Origin: Fusarium oxysporum f. sp. lycopersici 4287
Taxonomy: Eukaryota; Ascomycota; Sordariomycetes; Hypocreales; Nectriaceae
Assembly: GCF_000149955.1 (NCBI RefSeq)
Contig: NC_030993.1
Span: 1,269,407 to 1,333,406, forward strand
Direction of reading: 5' to 3'
Length of the DNA stretch: 64,000 nucleotides
How positions within the stretch are numbered: position 1 is the stretch's first letter; the number at the start of each line of letters is the position of its first letter. Positions 36,401-46,216 of this stretch are shown here, piece by piece. The notes under the pieces are model-generated. The model worked only from the letters and a program-made list of their open reading frames with translations. It made no database searches and was not told the origin of the DNA. A program made the translations under genes and the position numbers.

Positions 36401-36854
36401 ATGGGGAATTAATCGATAGCTTGGACTGGGTCATTTACGTTAAGTGGAGTATTTGAAGTCGGGTTCTATCGAGATAACCTCAAATAGGTCTTTTGACCAA
36501 ATGGTTTTATTGAATTATCTTATCATTAAGATGATGCATGGTGTATCCCGTGCATGTTTGCCCCTGAAGTCATCTTCAACTAAACCTTTGCCGGCGTCAG
36601 TATGACAAGATATCCTTTTTGGATGTCATGAGCGGCTTACAGAATCGACGATGTACAACTTTTGAAACATTCCCATCTTTGCCGGTGAGGCACCCGTGTT
36701 TTTCTTTCCTTCCAGCGCCGAAACATACCATCAGATACAAGTAATAAGCGATCGATAACCAGCGCGTGCTGTGTGTTCGTCCAGTTCCAAGTCTCAATCT
36801 ATATACGCCCAATACCATTGCAAACCAATTTCCCGACTCCTAACTTTCATAACG

Positions 36855-38603
36855 TTAATGCAGAGCACCGCGACTTATAGATGCTGGCCCGACTGTTGAT
36901 AACCTACTCGGGTGTTGCATTCCTTCTTTGTTGTGACTTTTCTGTGGGGTATTTGCTGGTGGAGAAAGGCCAGGGATGCCCTCAATACCAAATCGTGGAA
37001 TCGCTGGCGAAAGCTTGGCATCGTCAAGTAATAAGCGCGAGATGTCCATTTCACCGCCCATGAATTGAGGTGGCATAGTTTCACCGAACTCGAATACATG
37101 ACCTGCTCCCATAATTTCGCCAGTCTCGATTCTTTGCTGAGCTGGCCATCGAGAAAGATCTTCGCGCGAAGTTGACTGGTTCATTTGTGGCTCTAATGTT
37201 GTAGCCTTCCGAGGTTTAAATGAGTTCCCAGCTGGTATTCTCACAGATGGTTCCATAACATCGTTCCCTCGGCTCATCTCCCTGACTTGAAGATTGCTTT
37301 TCTCTATTCGTTGATAAACACTGGAATATTTGTTGCGTACTCGATCTCTCAAGTCTGTTGGTTGCCTACTGGAAAGATGGAAGCGCGGGTCCCTTTGAAT
37401 CTTGGTCCAAGCGGGTCCATGGATCTCTAAACCCTGAAGAATTTCCATGTCATCTTGTTCAGTAAAAGGTCGACGTTCGCGGCGATGAGACTTCTTGAAG
37501 GGTCCATGAATACCGAGCTCCACAAGATCCTCCATCTTCTTGCGATGTGCTCGACTTTTTTTCTGTTTAGGAGTAGTGTCAACCTCTTGCTGCATCGCTG
37601 AGGCCGTGTCTTTTGCTGATGCACCATTTCCATCTATCAATATCCTTTCCAAGTGCACATCTGCCTTGCCCTTCTGCTTCGACCCCCGGTCGAAGCGTGA
37701 AGGCGAGTCTAGTTCAAGCGACCGGTTGGACTTGCGGAGCTCCTCGGGGCAGCACGTCCTGAACCGATCCTTAAGATCCCCAGCTGTCCGGTCGTTAAAC
37801 TTGAAGTCGGCATCTTCAAGTATACTCGTCCACTTTCCGACCCCATGTCGATTGACGCCCAATAACAAATGGTTTGTCTCCTCTTCAGACCACTTCCGTC
37901 TCGGTTTGCTGGTCCGCTTTCGCGTTTTGCTGGCTACCGAAACCGATTCAGCCTCTTGAGACGCTTGGGTGGACGACTGGGCGGAAGGCTGCGTAAAATC
38001 GGGCATTGTCTTCATATGCGAGCCATCCTTGCTATCAAACGAATCAGACGATATAGGAGGAAACAAAGCGGCGTGAGGTGGAGGTTCGTGAAGCCCGTTG
38101 ATGATCGGTGGCATTACTGGCGCTTGCTGGGCGGCTTTTTGCTTTTTCAGTGGTTGTGGGAGCTGCATGAAATCATCTTTGACATGAAGGCTGCGCTGTC
38201 GCTTTTTGTTCGATACGTCTTCAAGAAGCTCGGGACCGTCGTCTAATAACCGACTTATTGAATTGGTTGGTTCTATAGCATCCGAGTCGCTTGAAGCTAC
38301 TCGCAGCGGAAATCCTCCAGAAGCCGGTACAATCTTTCCATCCTGAGCATTCCCTTCCTTGCGGGGTTCAGAAGAAATATCATCGTTGGTCAAATTTATT
38401 AAATCAACAGCGTTAATAACAGACTGCGTGTCAGCAAGTGGTCTATCACCACGATGATTCGTGTCGGACTCGATTGGGGCCAATGATCGATCTGTGGCAG
38501 AAGGGAATGCAAGGGAATGAAGCGGTGGAAGATCGGCATGGTTGAGTTGCGGTCTCGTCGGCTCGTTGAGCAGATGGATTAAGCGTGGCTCGATCGTGGC
38601 CAT
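36855..38603 (-). CDS. Two-telobox Myb protein, Tay1/Teb1-like
   Basis: 582-aa nuclear protein, one exon. It has two Myb/SANT repeats of the telobox kind: repeat 1 at about 235-285 (RRKWSEEE, then GDLKDRFRT) and repeat 2 at about 377-427 (RRPFTEQDD, then TDLRDRVRN). These third-helix motifs match the telobox consensus VDLKDKWRT. Two such repeats in one chain is the layout of Yarrowia Tay1 and fission yeast Teb1, which bind TTAGGG-like duplex repeats and also act as transcription regulators. The N-terminal 220 residues are acidic/Ser-rich and disordered, with a basic KKRQR segment. The C-terminus has a hydrophobic/acidic block (EFGETMPPQFMGGEMDISRL) that could recruit partners. The start at 38603 is the first ATG of the frame. 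Confidence 0.85.
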   Translation of the reverse strand: MATIEPRLIHLLNEPTRPQLNHADLPPLHSLAFPSATDRSLAPIESDTNHRGDRPLADTQSVINAVDLINLTNDDISSEPRKEGNAQDGKIVPASGGFPLRVASSDSDAIEPTNSISRLLDDGPELLEDVSNKKRQRSLHVKDDFMQLPQPLKKQKAAQQAPVMPPIINGLHEPPPHAALFPPISSDSFDSKDGSHMKTMPDFTQPSAQSSTQASQEAESVSVASKTRKRTSKPRRKWSEEETNHLLLGVNRHGVGKWTSILEDADFKFNDRTAGDLKDRFRTCCPEELRKSNRSLELDSPSRFDRGSKQKGKADVHLERILIDGNGASAKDTASAMQQEVDTTPKQKKSRAHRKKMEDLVELGIHGPFKKSHRRERRPFTEQDDMEILQGLEIHGPAWTKIQRDPRFHLSSRQPTDLRDRVRNKYSSVYQRIEKSNLQVREMSRGNDVMEPSVRIPAGNSFKPRKATTLEPQMNQSTSREDLSRWPAQQRIETGEIMGAGHVFEFGETMPPQFMGGEMDISRLLLDDAKLSPAIPRFGIEGIPGLSPPANTPQKSHNKEGMQHPSRLSTVGPASISRGALH

Positions 38604-39502
38604 CGTGGGCTCTCAAAGGTGGATTGGCACATTGAGCATAAGTTAAAGTCGATGGAGGAAACAAATAGACACGATTGAATGAGATATTAGGCAGGGAAGG
38701 GGAGAATATAAAGAGGGGAGGGGAAGCTGCATATGCCGTTGGCAAGAGGCAACAGCTCAGAACACCATGTTGACTACGAGTTTGGGGAGCTGGTTCATAA
38801 GAGTTGGGGCCGTGAACGCTTTGATATGGTCTCACTTGGGCTGTATGTCTCTCAGTTGCAGTAGCACGTGAAATCGCCACATGTTGAAGCTTGCCATTGG
38901 CAAATTCAACTGGAGGGGGCACAACCGCACTGAAGCTACCACAGGTACCTAGCAAGCCGGCCGCGGACAATGCCGGCGCTTCCCGGTCCAGGTATCCGCC
39001 TTTTAACACAATTGAACTGCGTGTCGATACTAGTTGGGCTTTTTCACATGCCAGCATAAATACTGCATTCAATACCTAAGAAGCAGCGATACTAGTACCA
39101 GTATGTAATTTACTTACTCATGAATAAGCAAGTGAACCAATCTAGTAGCTGTACATGACTTGTAAGGATATAATGTTAGCATAACCTAACAAGTGTCATC
39201 ACATACCACTGTCCCGCATTTCTCTCACACCCGAGGATTTCTCCTCGAGACTTCAATACATCCTGATAGGCAAGGATAAAATAGAACAGGGTGAAGTTTT
39301 CACATGCCATTTTCGAGGGTAGTTCAAATTCCATTATTCATATTTTACAATGTTTTATTCGGTTGAATTAAACCCCCATTGACCGTTTGAATAACATCTG
39401 AGGTTGTTATTCGTCTAACGGGAGTGGGACTCTGGTTAAATGATCTATGAGCGCTTTTATAATTTTGATACATGGCATCACGATTTTGTTTTATGGTAAT
39501 TT
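38604..39502. other. Promoter of the two-Myb gene and fumarase 3' flank
   Basis: About 900 bp. A CACGTG hexamer is at 38865-38870. The antisense-like ORF 38446-39072 overlaps the start of the two-Myb gene in another frame and is not called. No repeats or RNA genes seen. Confidence 0.45.
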
Positions 39503-41312
39503 TCATCCCTTGTAGGGGCTGGGGCCAACCATAAGCTCGGGCTTGACAAGAGTATCAAACTCCTCCTCAGTTAGAGCCTGGAGCTCGAGAGCACTCTGCT
39601 TGAGGGTCAGACCCTTCTTGTGGGCATTCTTGGCGACCTTGCTGGCCATGTCGTAACCGATTTTGGGGTTGAGGCAAGTGACAAGCATGAGCCTATAAAT
39701 CTGGTCAGTACTTATTTCGAGTCTGTGATGCATAGAAACTTACGACTCCTTCATGATGCTAGCAATCTTCTCCTCGTTAGCAGCGAGACCAGCAACTAGG
39801 TTCTTCTCGAAAGAGCGCATGCCATCTGTTAGAAGGCGTGAACTGTGCAGGAGGTTGCGGATGACCAGAGGTTTGTAAACGTTAAGCTCGAACTGGCCAT
39901 TCATGCCACCAATAGTGGTCGCAACGTGGTTGCCCATAACCTGGGCACAGACCATAGTCAAAGCCTCACACTGCGTGGGGTTAACTTTTCCAGGCATGAT
40001 GCTGCTGCCAGGCTCGTTTTCGGGCAGGTTGAGCTCACCAAGGCCACAGCGAGGGCCACTGCCGAGGTATCGAATATCCTGAGCGATCTTGGTCAGAGAG
40101 GCAGCAAGGGTGTTAAGAGAGCCGTGGGCCTGGACAATAGCGTCATGGGCAGCCAGGGCCTCAAACTTGTTAGGGGCAGTCTTGAACTCGGTGCCAGTCA
40201 TGTTGGTGACCTCCTCCGCAATAGCCTCAGCGAAGCCCTGGAAAGTGTTGATGCCCGTGCCAACGGCGGTGCCGCCTTGGGCGAGGAGACGCAAATCAGG
40301 GAGAGAGCTCTCTACACGCTTGATGCCAAAGTCGAGTTGAGCAACGTAACCAGAGAACTCTTGGGCGAGAGTTAGAGGCGTAGCATCCTGGAGATGAGTA
40401 CGTCCGATCTTGATAATCTTCTTGGCCTCAAACTCATCGACCTTCTTCTGCAGGGCAGCACGGAGGCTGTGGAGGGCAGGCAAGAGCTCGCCCTCGATGT
40501 CAAGGACGGCAGCAATGTGCATAACAGTAGGGAAGGTGTCGTTGGAAGAGGCGCTACGGTTAACGTGGTCGTTGGGGTGGACAGGCTTCTTGCTACCCAT
40601 AGTTCCGCCGAGGATCTCGATGGCTCGGTTGGAAATGACCTCGTTTGCGTTCATGTTGGACTGAGTGCCGGAGCCCGTCTGCCAAACGACAAGAGGGAAG
40701 TGGTCGAGGAGTTTGCCATCAGCAACCTCCTTGGCGGCCTGCTGGATAGCAGCACCAATCTTGGGGTCTGTAAAAGCAACAATTAGCGTTTTGGCACTCA
40801 GAGTAGGCAGTGTCCATCTCCGTTGAGGTTAGACGGTTTGGTGTACAAGTTCTACCCCACGAAAAGGTACAAGCGGAACAGTGTAAAACAAGATTTTACC
40901 ACCAAACAACCCTATACGAATTCAATTGCTACTCACCAAGGCCATATCGCATGTTGACAGTGGCGGCAGCACCCTTCAGGATACCAAATGCCTTGACAAT
41001 GGGTGGGGGCATGCGATCCTGGGGCTGGTTGATGCGAAAGTTCTCGAGAGATCGCTCCGTCTGGGCTCCCCAGTATCGGTCGGCGGGGACCTGGATCTCG
41101 CCAAAGGCATCGCTCTCTGTTCGTGTCTGAGACATTCTGACTGAAGTGCTGTGAATAGCTCTGGAGAGTTGAAGAACACCAACCCGAGTCTTGTTCTGAA
41201 GTCGCAGTTGCGGGGCAAGCGAGCATGTGGACGCAGCTGCTTGGGAGACCCGAGGCAGAGCTGACTTCATAAGGCCCGAGGCGGCAGCGCGTCCCGTGAC
41301 GGTTCGAAGCAT
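39503..41312 (-). CDS. FUM1: Fumarate hydratase (class II fumarase)
   Basis: TCA-cycle enzyme that hydrates fumarate to L-malate; homotetramer without an iron-sulphur cluster. The spliced protein is 529 aa. The class signature [11 protein letters not shown] is intact, along with [10 protein letters not shown] and [10 protein letters not shown], which line the active site. The first about 55 residues are basic and Ser/Ala-rich, ending near [10 protein letters not shown], and fit a mitochondrial presequence. An ATG at residue 60 (genomic 41135) follows directly, so a cytosolic form could be started there or left by processing. Exons: 41312-40937, 40767-39744, 39692-39503 (1590 nt); introns are 169 and 51 nt. 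Divergent from a small membrane-protein gene across 538 bp. Confidence 0.96.
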
Positions 41313-41850
41313 GATGGACAGATGGCTGGCTGGCGAAACGCTATTCCGAAAGCTGGGGCAAGCCAATTGAATCGACTTGGCTCGACTGAAGGTGGCAGGA
41401 GGATTCTTCGGGGGCAAGGGGCCGGAGATGTTGCACAATTACAAAAAGGTTTTTAAACAGTCGGAGAGAAGGCCAGCTACTTGTCTCGTCGCTCTCGGTT
41501 GTTAGATTTTAACGGCTCAACCAACTTTAGACTCCGGAAGCACTGGTCAAACGGAAAAAAGCTCGAAATACTGGCCGGTTATTTGCCGGAGATCCTTCAC
41601 CGGTCAACGATATCGGCCTCGCTCCGGTCTATCCCGAGCAGCCCCGGGATTCAATGCCATTCGATATGTTGTTCTCATTGGATGGTGGCATCTGAAACCG
41701 GAGCTTGATTCTGGAGAAACGAACATCAAACCCCATTACACAGGCACTCGGTATCTTGTGTACGTACCCTCCTCACTTTCTTCAGTTTTGCTTGGCCATA
41801 TGTTACTGGTCCGTTCAACAATCAATCAATCAATCAATTAATTCATAATC
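41313..41850. promoter_or_regulatory. Bidirectional promoter, fumarase / small membrane protein
   Basis: 538 bp between two divergent ATGs. CCGG occurs about seven times between 41530 and 41700, including CCGG-N7-CCGG at 41575-41589, which contains CGG-N7-CCG, a layout possible for a Zn2Cys6 regulator. A CAAT repeat lies at 41818-41838. Function is inferred. Confidence 0.4.
41818..41838 (+). repeat. CAAT tetranucleotide microsatellite
   Basis: About five tandem copies of CAAT immediately upstream of the ATG at 41851, so in the leader of the small membrane-protein gene. Confidence 0.8.
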
Positions 41851-42457
41851 ATGGCTTCTTCTCTCCCCACCTTCCCACGAATAGTATTCACTGTTATAGA
41901 GCCTATCTCTTTGTAAGATTTCATAACAAGGACCTTGCACCCGACTGGTGAATGGCACATCTGCTAACATCAAAAACAGAGTTGCTGGTTTTGCTGGTGC
42001 CGTCATTGATCCAGCTTGGTTCATCGGAGAGCAATCTCCCCAGAAGAACGACGGTGATGCTTCTCCCAATAGCATTATTATAGCCTGGCAGCTAGGGAAC
42101 TTATATTTGCTGCTAGCATTCATTGGGGTCGCGATCCTGTCAACCACGACTGAAAATCGAGTTGTTCGCTCGTATCTCGTTGCTCTTTGGCTCGCAGATA
42201 TTGGTCACGTTGGCTTCAGCTCTTATGGGATAGGCCGGGACAGATTGCTAAGCCCTCCCCAGTGGAATGCCATGACTTGGGGAAACGTTGGAATGACGGT
42301 AAGCCAGGAATAGAATTATATGCTACCATATCATCTCAAGCCTTATGGTTGACGCTGACCTATATCTTAGTTATTCCTTTTTCTCACGCGAACAGCCTAT
42401 CTCACGGGCTTCTTTGGACCTGATCACGTCGACAAACCCACCAAGAAGACCGCGTAA
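41851..42457 (+). CDS. Small four-helix membrane protein (DUF7704-like)
   Basis: 155-aa integral membrane protein of unknown function. Four hydrophobic segments can be seen: RIVFTVIEPISLVAGFAGAV near the N-terminus, NLYLLLAFIGVAIL, the segment around SYLVALWLADIGHVGF, and TLFLFLTRTAYLTGFF. The tail is short and basic (KPTKKTA). It resembles small fungal proteins grouped as DUF7704. Exons: 41851-41912, 41980-42298, 42371-42457 (468 nt). Donors are GTAAGA and GTAAGC; the second acceptor TTAG was chosen because it restores this frame through FFGPD. Reading through without splicing stops early. Divergent from fumarase. Confidence 0.75.
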
Positions 42458-42566
42458 TAAGACTGACTGGGAAAACTATTTTGAGGCGACATCGGTGACA
42501 GAACAGCCCTGGATGATGATTCTCCAACGAGAATTTAGGAGTGAAAGAGCTACTTGGAAGACATTG

Positions 42567-42621
<55 letters not shown>

Positions 42622-43024
42622 ATGTCCGGTGGATTTGTATCCTCTCTTCGTCCTATAGTTTAGATTTATCAGATAAATCATAAGTTGCGGTGTAATTGTA
42701 ATACGGATAGAAGAACGGAAGATTATATAGTTACATGCAAAAATGTACCATCTCAGGTAAGGTTGCCTTACAGGCAGGCCTACAGTGGAGGCTAACATCT
42801 CCCGTGATTTGGCGTCCGGGGTAGCTCTTTGTGAGGGTGGTCAAAGCTCAAAACACCAAAAGTTTGGCCCAGGGACGCGTTGGATGCCTTCGTGTTACCT
42901 TCGTAGGGTTACGGTTAGCCTCTTATTGGCTGATAACGCGAAGGGTTAACCATCACAACAGCACGCTTAGCGCTAGGCTCAACCTCACGCATGCACTTAC
43001 ATACCTATACGCCTTCACGCAATA
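42458..43024. other. 3' flank with poly(A) run, and TRF-like gene promoter
   Basis: Holds the 52-nt A run (separate entry), then about 400 bp that includes the promoter of the TRF-like gene. No other gene seen. Confidence 0.5.
42569..42620 (+). repeat. Poly(A) homopolymer, 52 nt
   Basis: Uninterrupted A run 112 bp after the stop of the small membrane-protein gene, on that gene's sense strand. No polyadenylation-like element body or target-site duplication was identified around it. It could be the tail of a retroposed fragment, replication slippage, or an assembly effect. Confidence 0.9.
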
Positions 43025-45250
43025 ATGAATACTCGAAGTGCCGCAGGACGCTCAAAGCGTGCATCTGCTCAGAACGAAAATCGCGAACCGAGACGTAGCA
43101 ACCGAAGAAACGGCCCAGTTCAGCGTGCAACAAGCCCAACAAAGAATATTATTAACCAGCCCGTACCTGGACCTGGTAGGGTTTTACTGAACGATCCGGT
43201 CGCTCGCCGTAACCCACCTCCTCAGGCTCGAGACGACATCAGTATCCCGTCGAATCCACTAAAGCCTGACGATGAAACCGAATTCTGGGATGAGTATGAT
43301 TATGCGCAACCAGAAAACTCCGGCGAAGAACCTGAGGATGTCAACAGCCCCATTGAAGAACTTCAGCTTGGTCTAGAAATCACCACAGCACAGCAAAGGA
43401 TCCTGGAGCTAAGTGTTCCAGACTTAGCAAGAGCTGCCGATAGCCTGTTTGATTGCTTCCAAGGAAATGAAGCTGACGATGTCTTCAATGGAATCTTGGC
43501 CATTAAGCGACGTGCTTTTCACACCATCAGAGGAGAATATGATGCACTTGATCAGTCTAGCACGGCACCATTCATTGATTTCGCGCACTTTGTGGATGAC
43601 ACTCCCACTCAAAACCAAAGCGTTAGGGTGACTCAGATCGCACGCACCAATGTTGTGACAGCTTACGACAAGCTTTACGGGCTTGAGAATGAGGAGGCAT
43701 CGGCCATCTTTCCATTCCTTGAATGCCTCAACCGGGTTTTGCCTGCATTTTTTACCCCAGCTAATAATATGTTCCAAAACCCTCAGAGCACCTTGCACCT
43801 CCGGACCTGGTTGTTTGTCGAAGATCTTTCTCATCGCAAGGACGAAAAGGACTTTCGGGAGCTTCTTGTTTCTTATTTCTGCAAAGACAAAGAGATTTTG
43901 AAGGATTTGGACAGATCGGGACACAAGGGCGAAGGAGGGCTTCCTTCATATCCAGAACTTTTTTCTGGGGGTTACTTCAGAGACCTCGGCGGTGTTGAAG
44001 GTGTCGATCACGATGTTGATGATCTCTGCTCAGCACGGATTGCTCAGATTAAGAAGATCATCGATGATAACAAGGAGGATGGGGGGATCTCCCAGCTAAG
44101 GAAACACTTTCCCCTGCATAATTTGGTGGAAGATCTCTTAAAGTGCTTTGAGAGCTTATACAATGTTTTGGCGTTCGAAGAGAGCGTGAGGGCGGGTACT
44201 GAACCTCCTCAACATGGTCAACAGGAGGCTGCCTACAGCCAAGGCAACGATTATGGTTCGGAGTCACAATCAATTGTGCGTGTGGGAAGTCAGGAGGCAG
44301 AGTAAGTAATATTCTTACCTGGTAACAGAGCTTAATATTGACCTCCCACCAGGCCCAGTCTATTTGTCGGGCCAAAGTCCATTCAAGCCTTGCGTGGTGG
44401 AAGTCGAGCAACCAGTACTGTTCCCGCTTCCAACCAACAGCTTGCAGGTTTCAGATCCGGAGTTCCCCGTGATTATCATGAGGATTCAAATGCCGACCTT
44501 CTGGGTGGTAGCCCATTTCCCCCCGCAAGTTCTTATCGTTTAGCTACCAAAGGCGGGAGGGAACGAGAGAGAGGGCAGAAACGACCGCGACTTTCCCAGG
44601 ATGACGAAGACGGGGAAGATCCATTTGAGACCGACACTCGACGTGTTGATCCAGCGAGACGAGATGAGCTACAACGACAGATGCCACCACCTCCAAGGCC
44701 ACAACCTGTCCCACGGCATCCTTCAAGGCATGTTTCTGAGTGTTCATTCTCTTCAGGGCCCGTACACCCCCTTTCTGTGCAGGAGTCGTCACAGGATATG
44801 GGGTTACGTTCAGTGTCGCAGGCGCCATTATCGTCCAGGCCTTTCAACGCTATCGCAAAGGCCGCATCACAAATGAAAAAGGAGGTTCGTATGGCAGATC
44901 CAGAGCGACAAGGACCACGACAGCGCGTTCCTTGGAGTGAGCACGACTCCCAGGTCCTTTGTGATCTTATTAAAGAATACGGTGTCCGATGGTCGACCAT
45001 CGAAACCATGAGTGAGCGTTTTGAATATCCGCGCAATCAACAGGCGTACCGCGACCGTGCTCGAAACCTCAAGACGGAGCTTCTCATGATTGACATGCCA
45101 TTGCCTCCGAATTTTGACGCAGTAGCTTTGAGCAACAAAGAAATTGCGAAGATCAGAGGAGTTGGGAAGAATCCGTTTCGTAAAGAGGCTGATATTGATG
45201 ACGACAACAATCCCATCAATACTGAGCTTGCAGAATCCACGCCATTTTAA
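43025..45250 (+). CDS. TRF/Taz1-like telomere-binding protein
   Basis: 724-aa protein with the TRF/Taz1 layout. A basic Arg/Asn-rich N-terminus is followed by a helical region (about residues 115-390) that fits a TRFH-type dimerisation domain. Then comes a disordered linker with RGQKRPR (possible nuclear signal), and a single C-terminal Myb of the telobox kind at about 618-670 (WSEHDSQVLCDLIKEYG, then RDRARNLK). Fission yeast Taz1 has the same order and a similar RNQ...KDKARNMK third helix. The protein would bind duplex TTAGGG repeats and protect telomeres (inferred). Exons 43025-44301 and 44353-45250 join across a 51-nt intron (GTAAGT donor, CACCAG acceptor). The TRFH call rests on helical pattern and context only. 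Confidence 0.78.
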
Positions 45251-46216
45251 CATTGGGCGGCACAGATACGGAAGTTTGTAAATTCAACGAGTGGCTATAA
45301 TCGTGTACAATTCTTCATTGACGTTATGCTTTACATTATATATCATGGCGGCCATATCGCGTCACGCCAATTCTAATCCAGGAGGAGACGAGTCCTTGCT
45401 CGCTGCTGTGGTGTACATTTACAAAGTCCTGGTCAAAATCGCATGGCATTTGTGAGTCAATTCATAGTTAAAAGCACGCATTGCGTAATGAATTTCTAGT
45501 AAAATAAGCTGACTAAAGAAAGGGCAATCTCCTCCGACACCTTAGAGTCTACAGAGCCAGCTACACATATCATCATTCTTGCCCAAACTCTTTGCAATGG
45601 CTGGCGGAATAGCTGTTGTGTTCTATACCATAAGAAATGGTGCTGATCAAAGCTCGTCGTGTTCTCAATTAAGACAACAGCAATAAGCGCCGGTATAGTG
45701 ATGTCAAGAAGGGTGCGATTTATAAGGCGGAGCCGTAAGACGCCCATAAAGACCTCTCGTTTCAAAGCCAATGCCACAAACGCCAGTGTCTGAAAATGAT
45801 TGTCGAAAGAGAGAGAAAAAAAGAAGTGAAGGACATATCATGAGCAGTTGATAAAACCTTGCGAGGCTGGCTCGTCCGTCGGTCTAAAAGTCAAAAGCCG
45901 CGCAGTAGAAACAGCCGGGTGTCTCAATAAATGGGTATCAGCCGTAAAGGCGAGTTGAAGCAATTCTTATCTGTATAAGACAGTAATCTTCCTCGCGAGT
46001 TCAGAAATGTTATAACAAGATGACAAAGGGTATGCTGCAGTTTTCCGGGAAATGGTATAGCGTTAAAGTGGTGTGAGCAAAGAAAGATGGTCGCAGTAAG
46101 AGCGTTTGGATCCATGTCGTGTCAAGCGAAGACATGGTTTAGTGACAAAGTGTCTTCTGATCGTATGAAGGGCGTGTCCATCCTGCGTGATAGGTGCTGC
46201 CTTCAATAAACAGCAT
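45251..46216. other. Convergent intergenic region
   Basis: 966 bp between the convergent TRF-like and septin-like genes. Small ORFs (45496-45777 and others) have no features. Presumably two 3' UTRs. Confidence 0.45.

Larger units (their letters stand above)
36200..36854. other. eS4 promoter and 3' flank of the two-Myb gene
   Basis: The half next to eS4 carries recognisable promoter elements (telobox at 36314-36321, palindrome at 36391-36400). On the sense strand an A-tract lies roughly 100 bp upstream of the ATG. The half beyond about 36450 is 3' flank of the neighbouring gene. Confidence 0.6.

Noticed and set aside
38446..39072. 208-codon minus-strand frame overlapping the start of the two-Myb gene
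   Set aside because: Its end overlaps the start of the well-supported Myb frame, and its own residues show no domain or compositional signature.
39845..40375. 176-codon frame antisense to fumarase
   Set aside because: Lies wholly over the conserved catalytic exon of fumarase on the other strand; no family resemblance.
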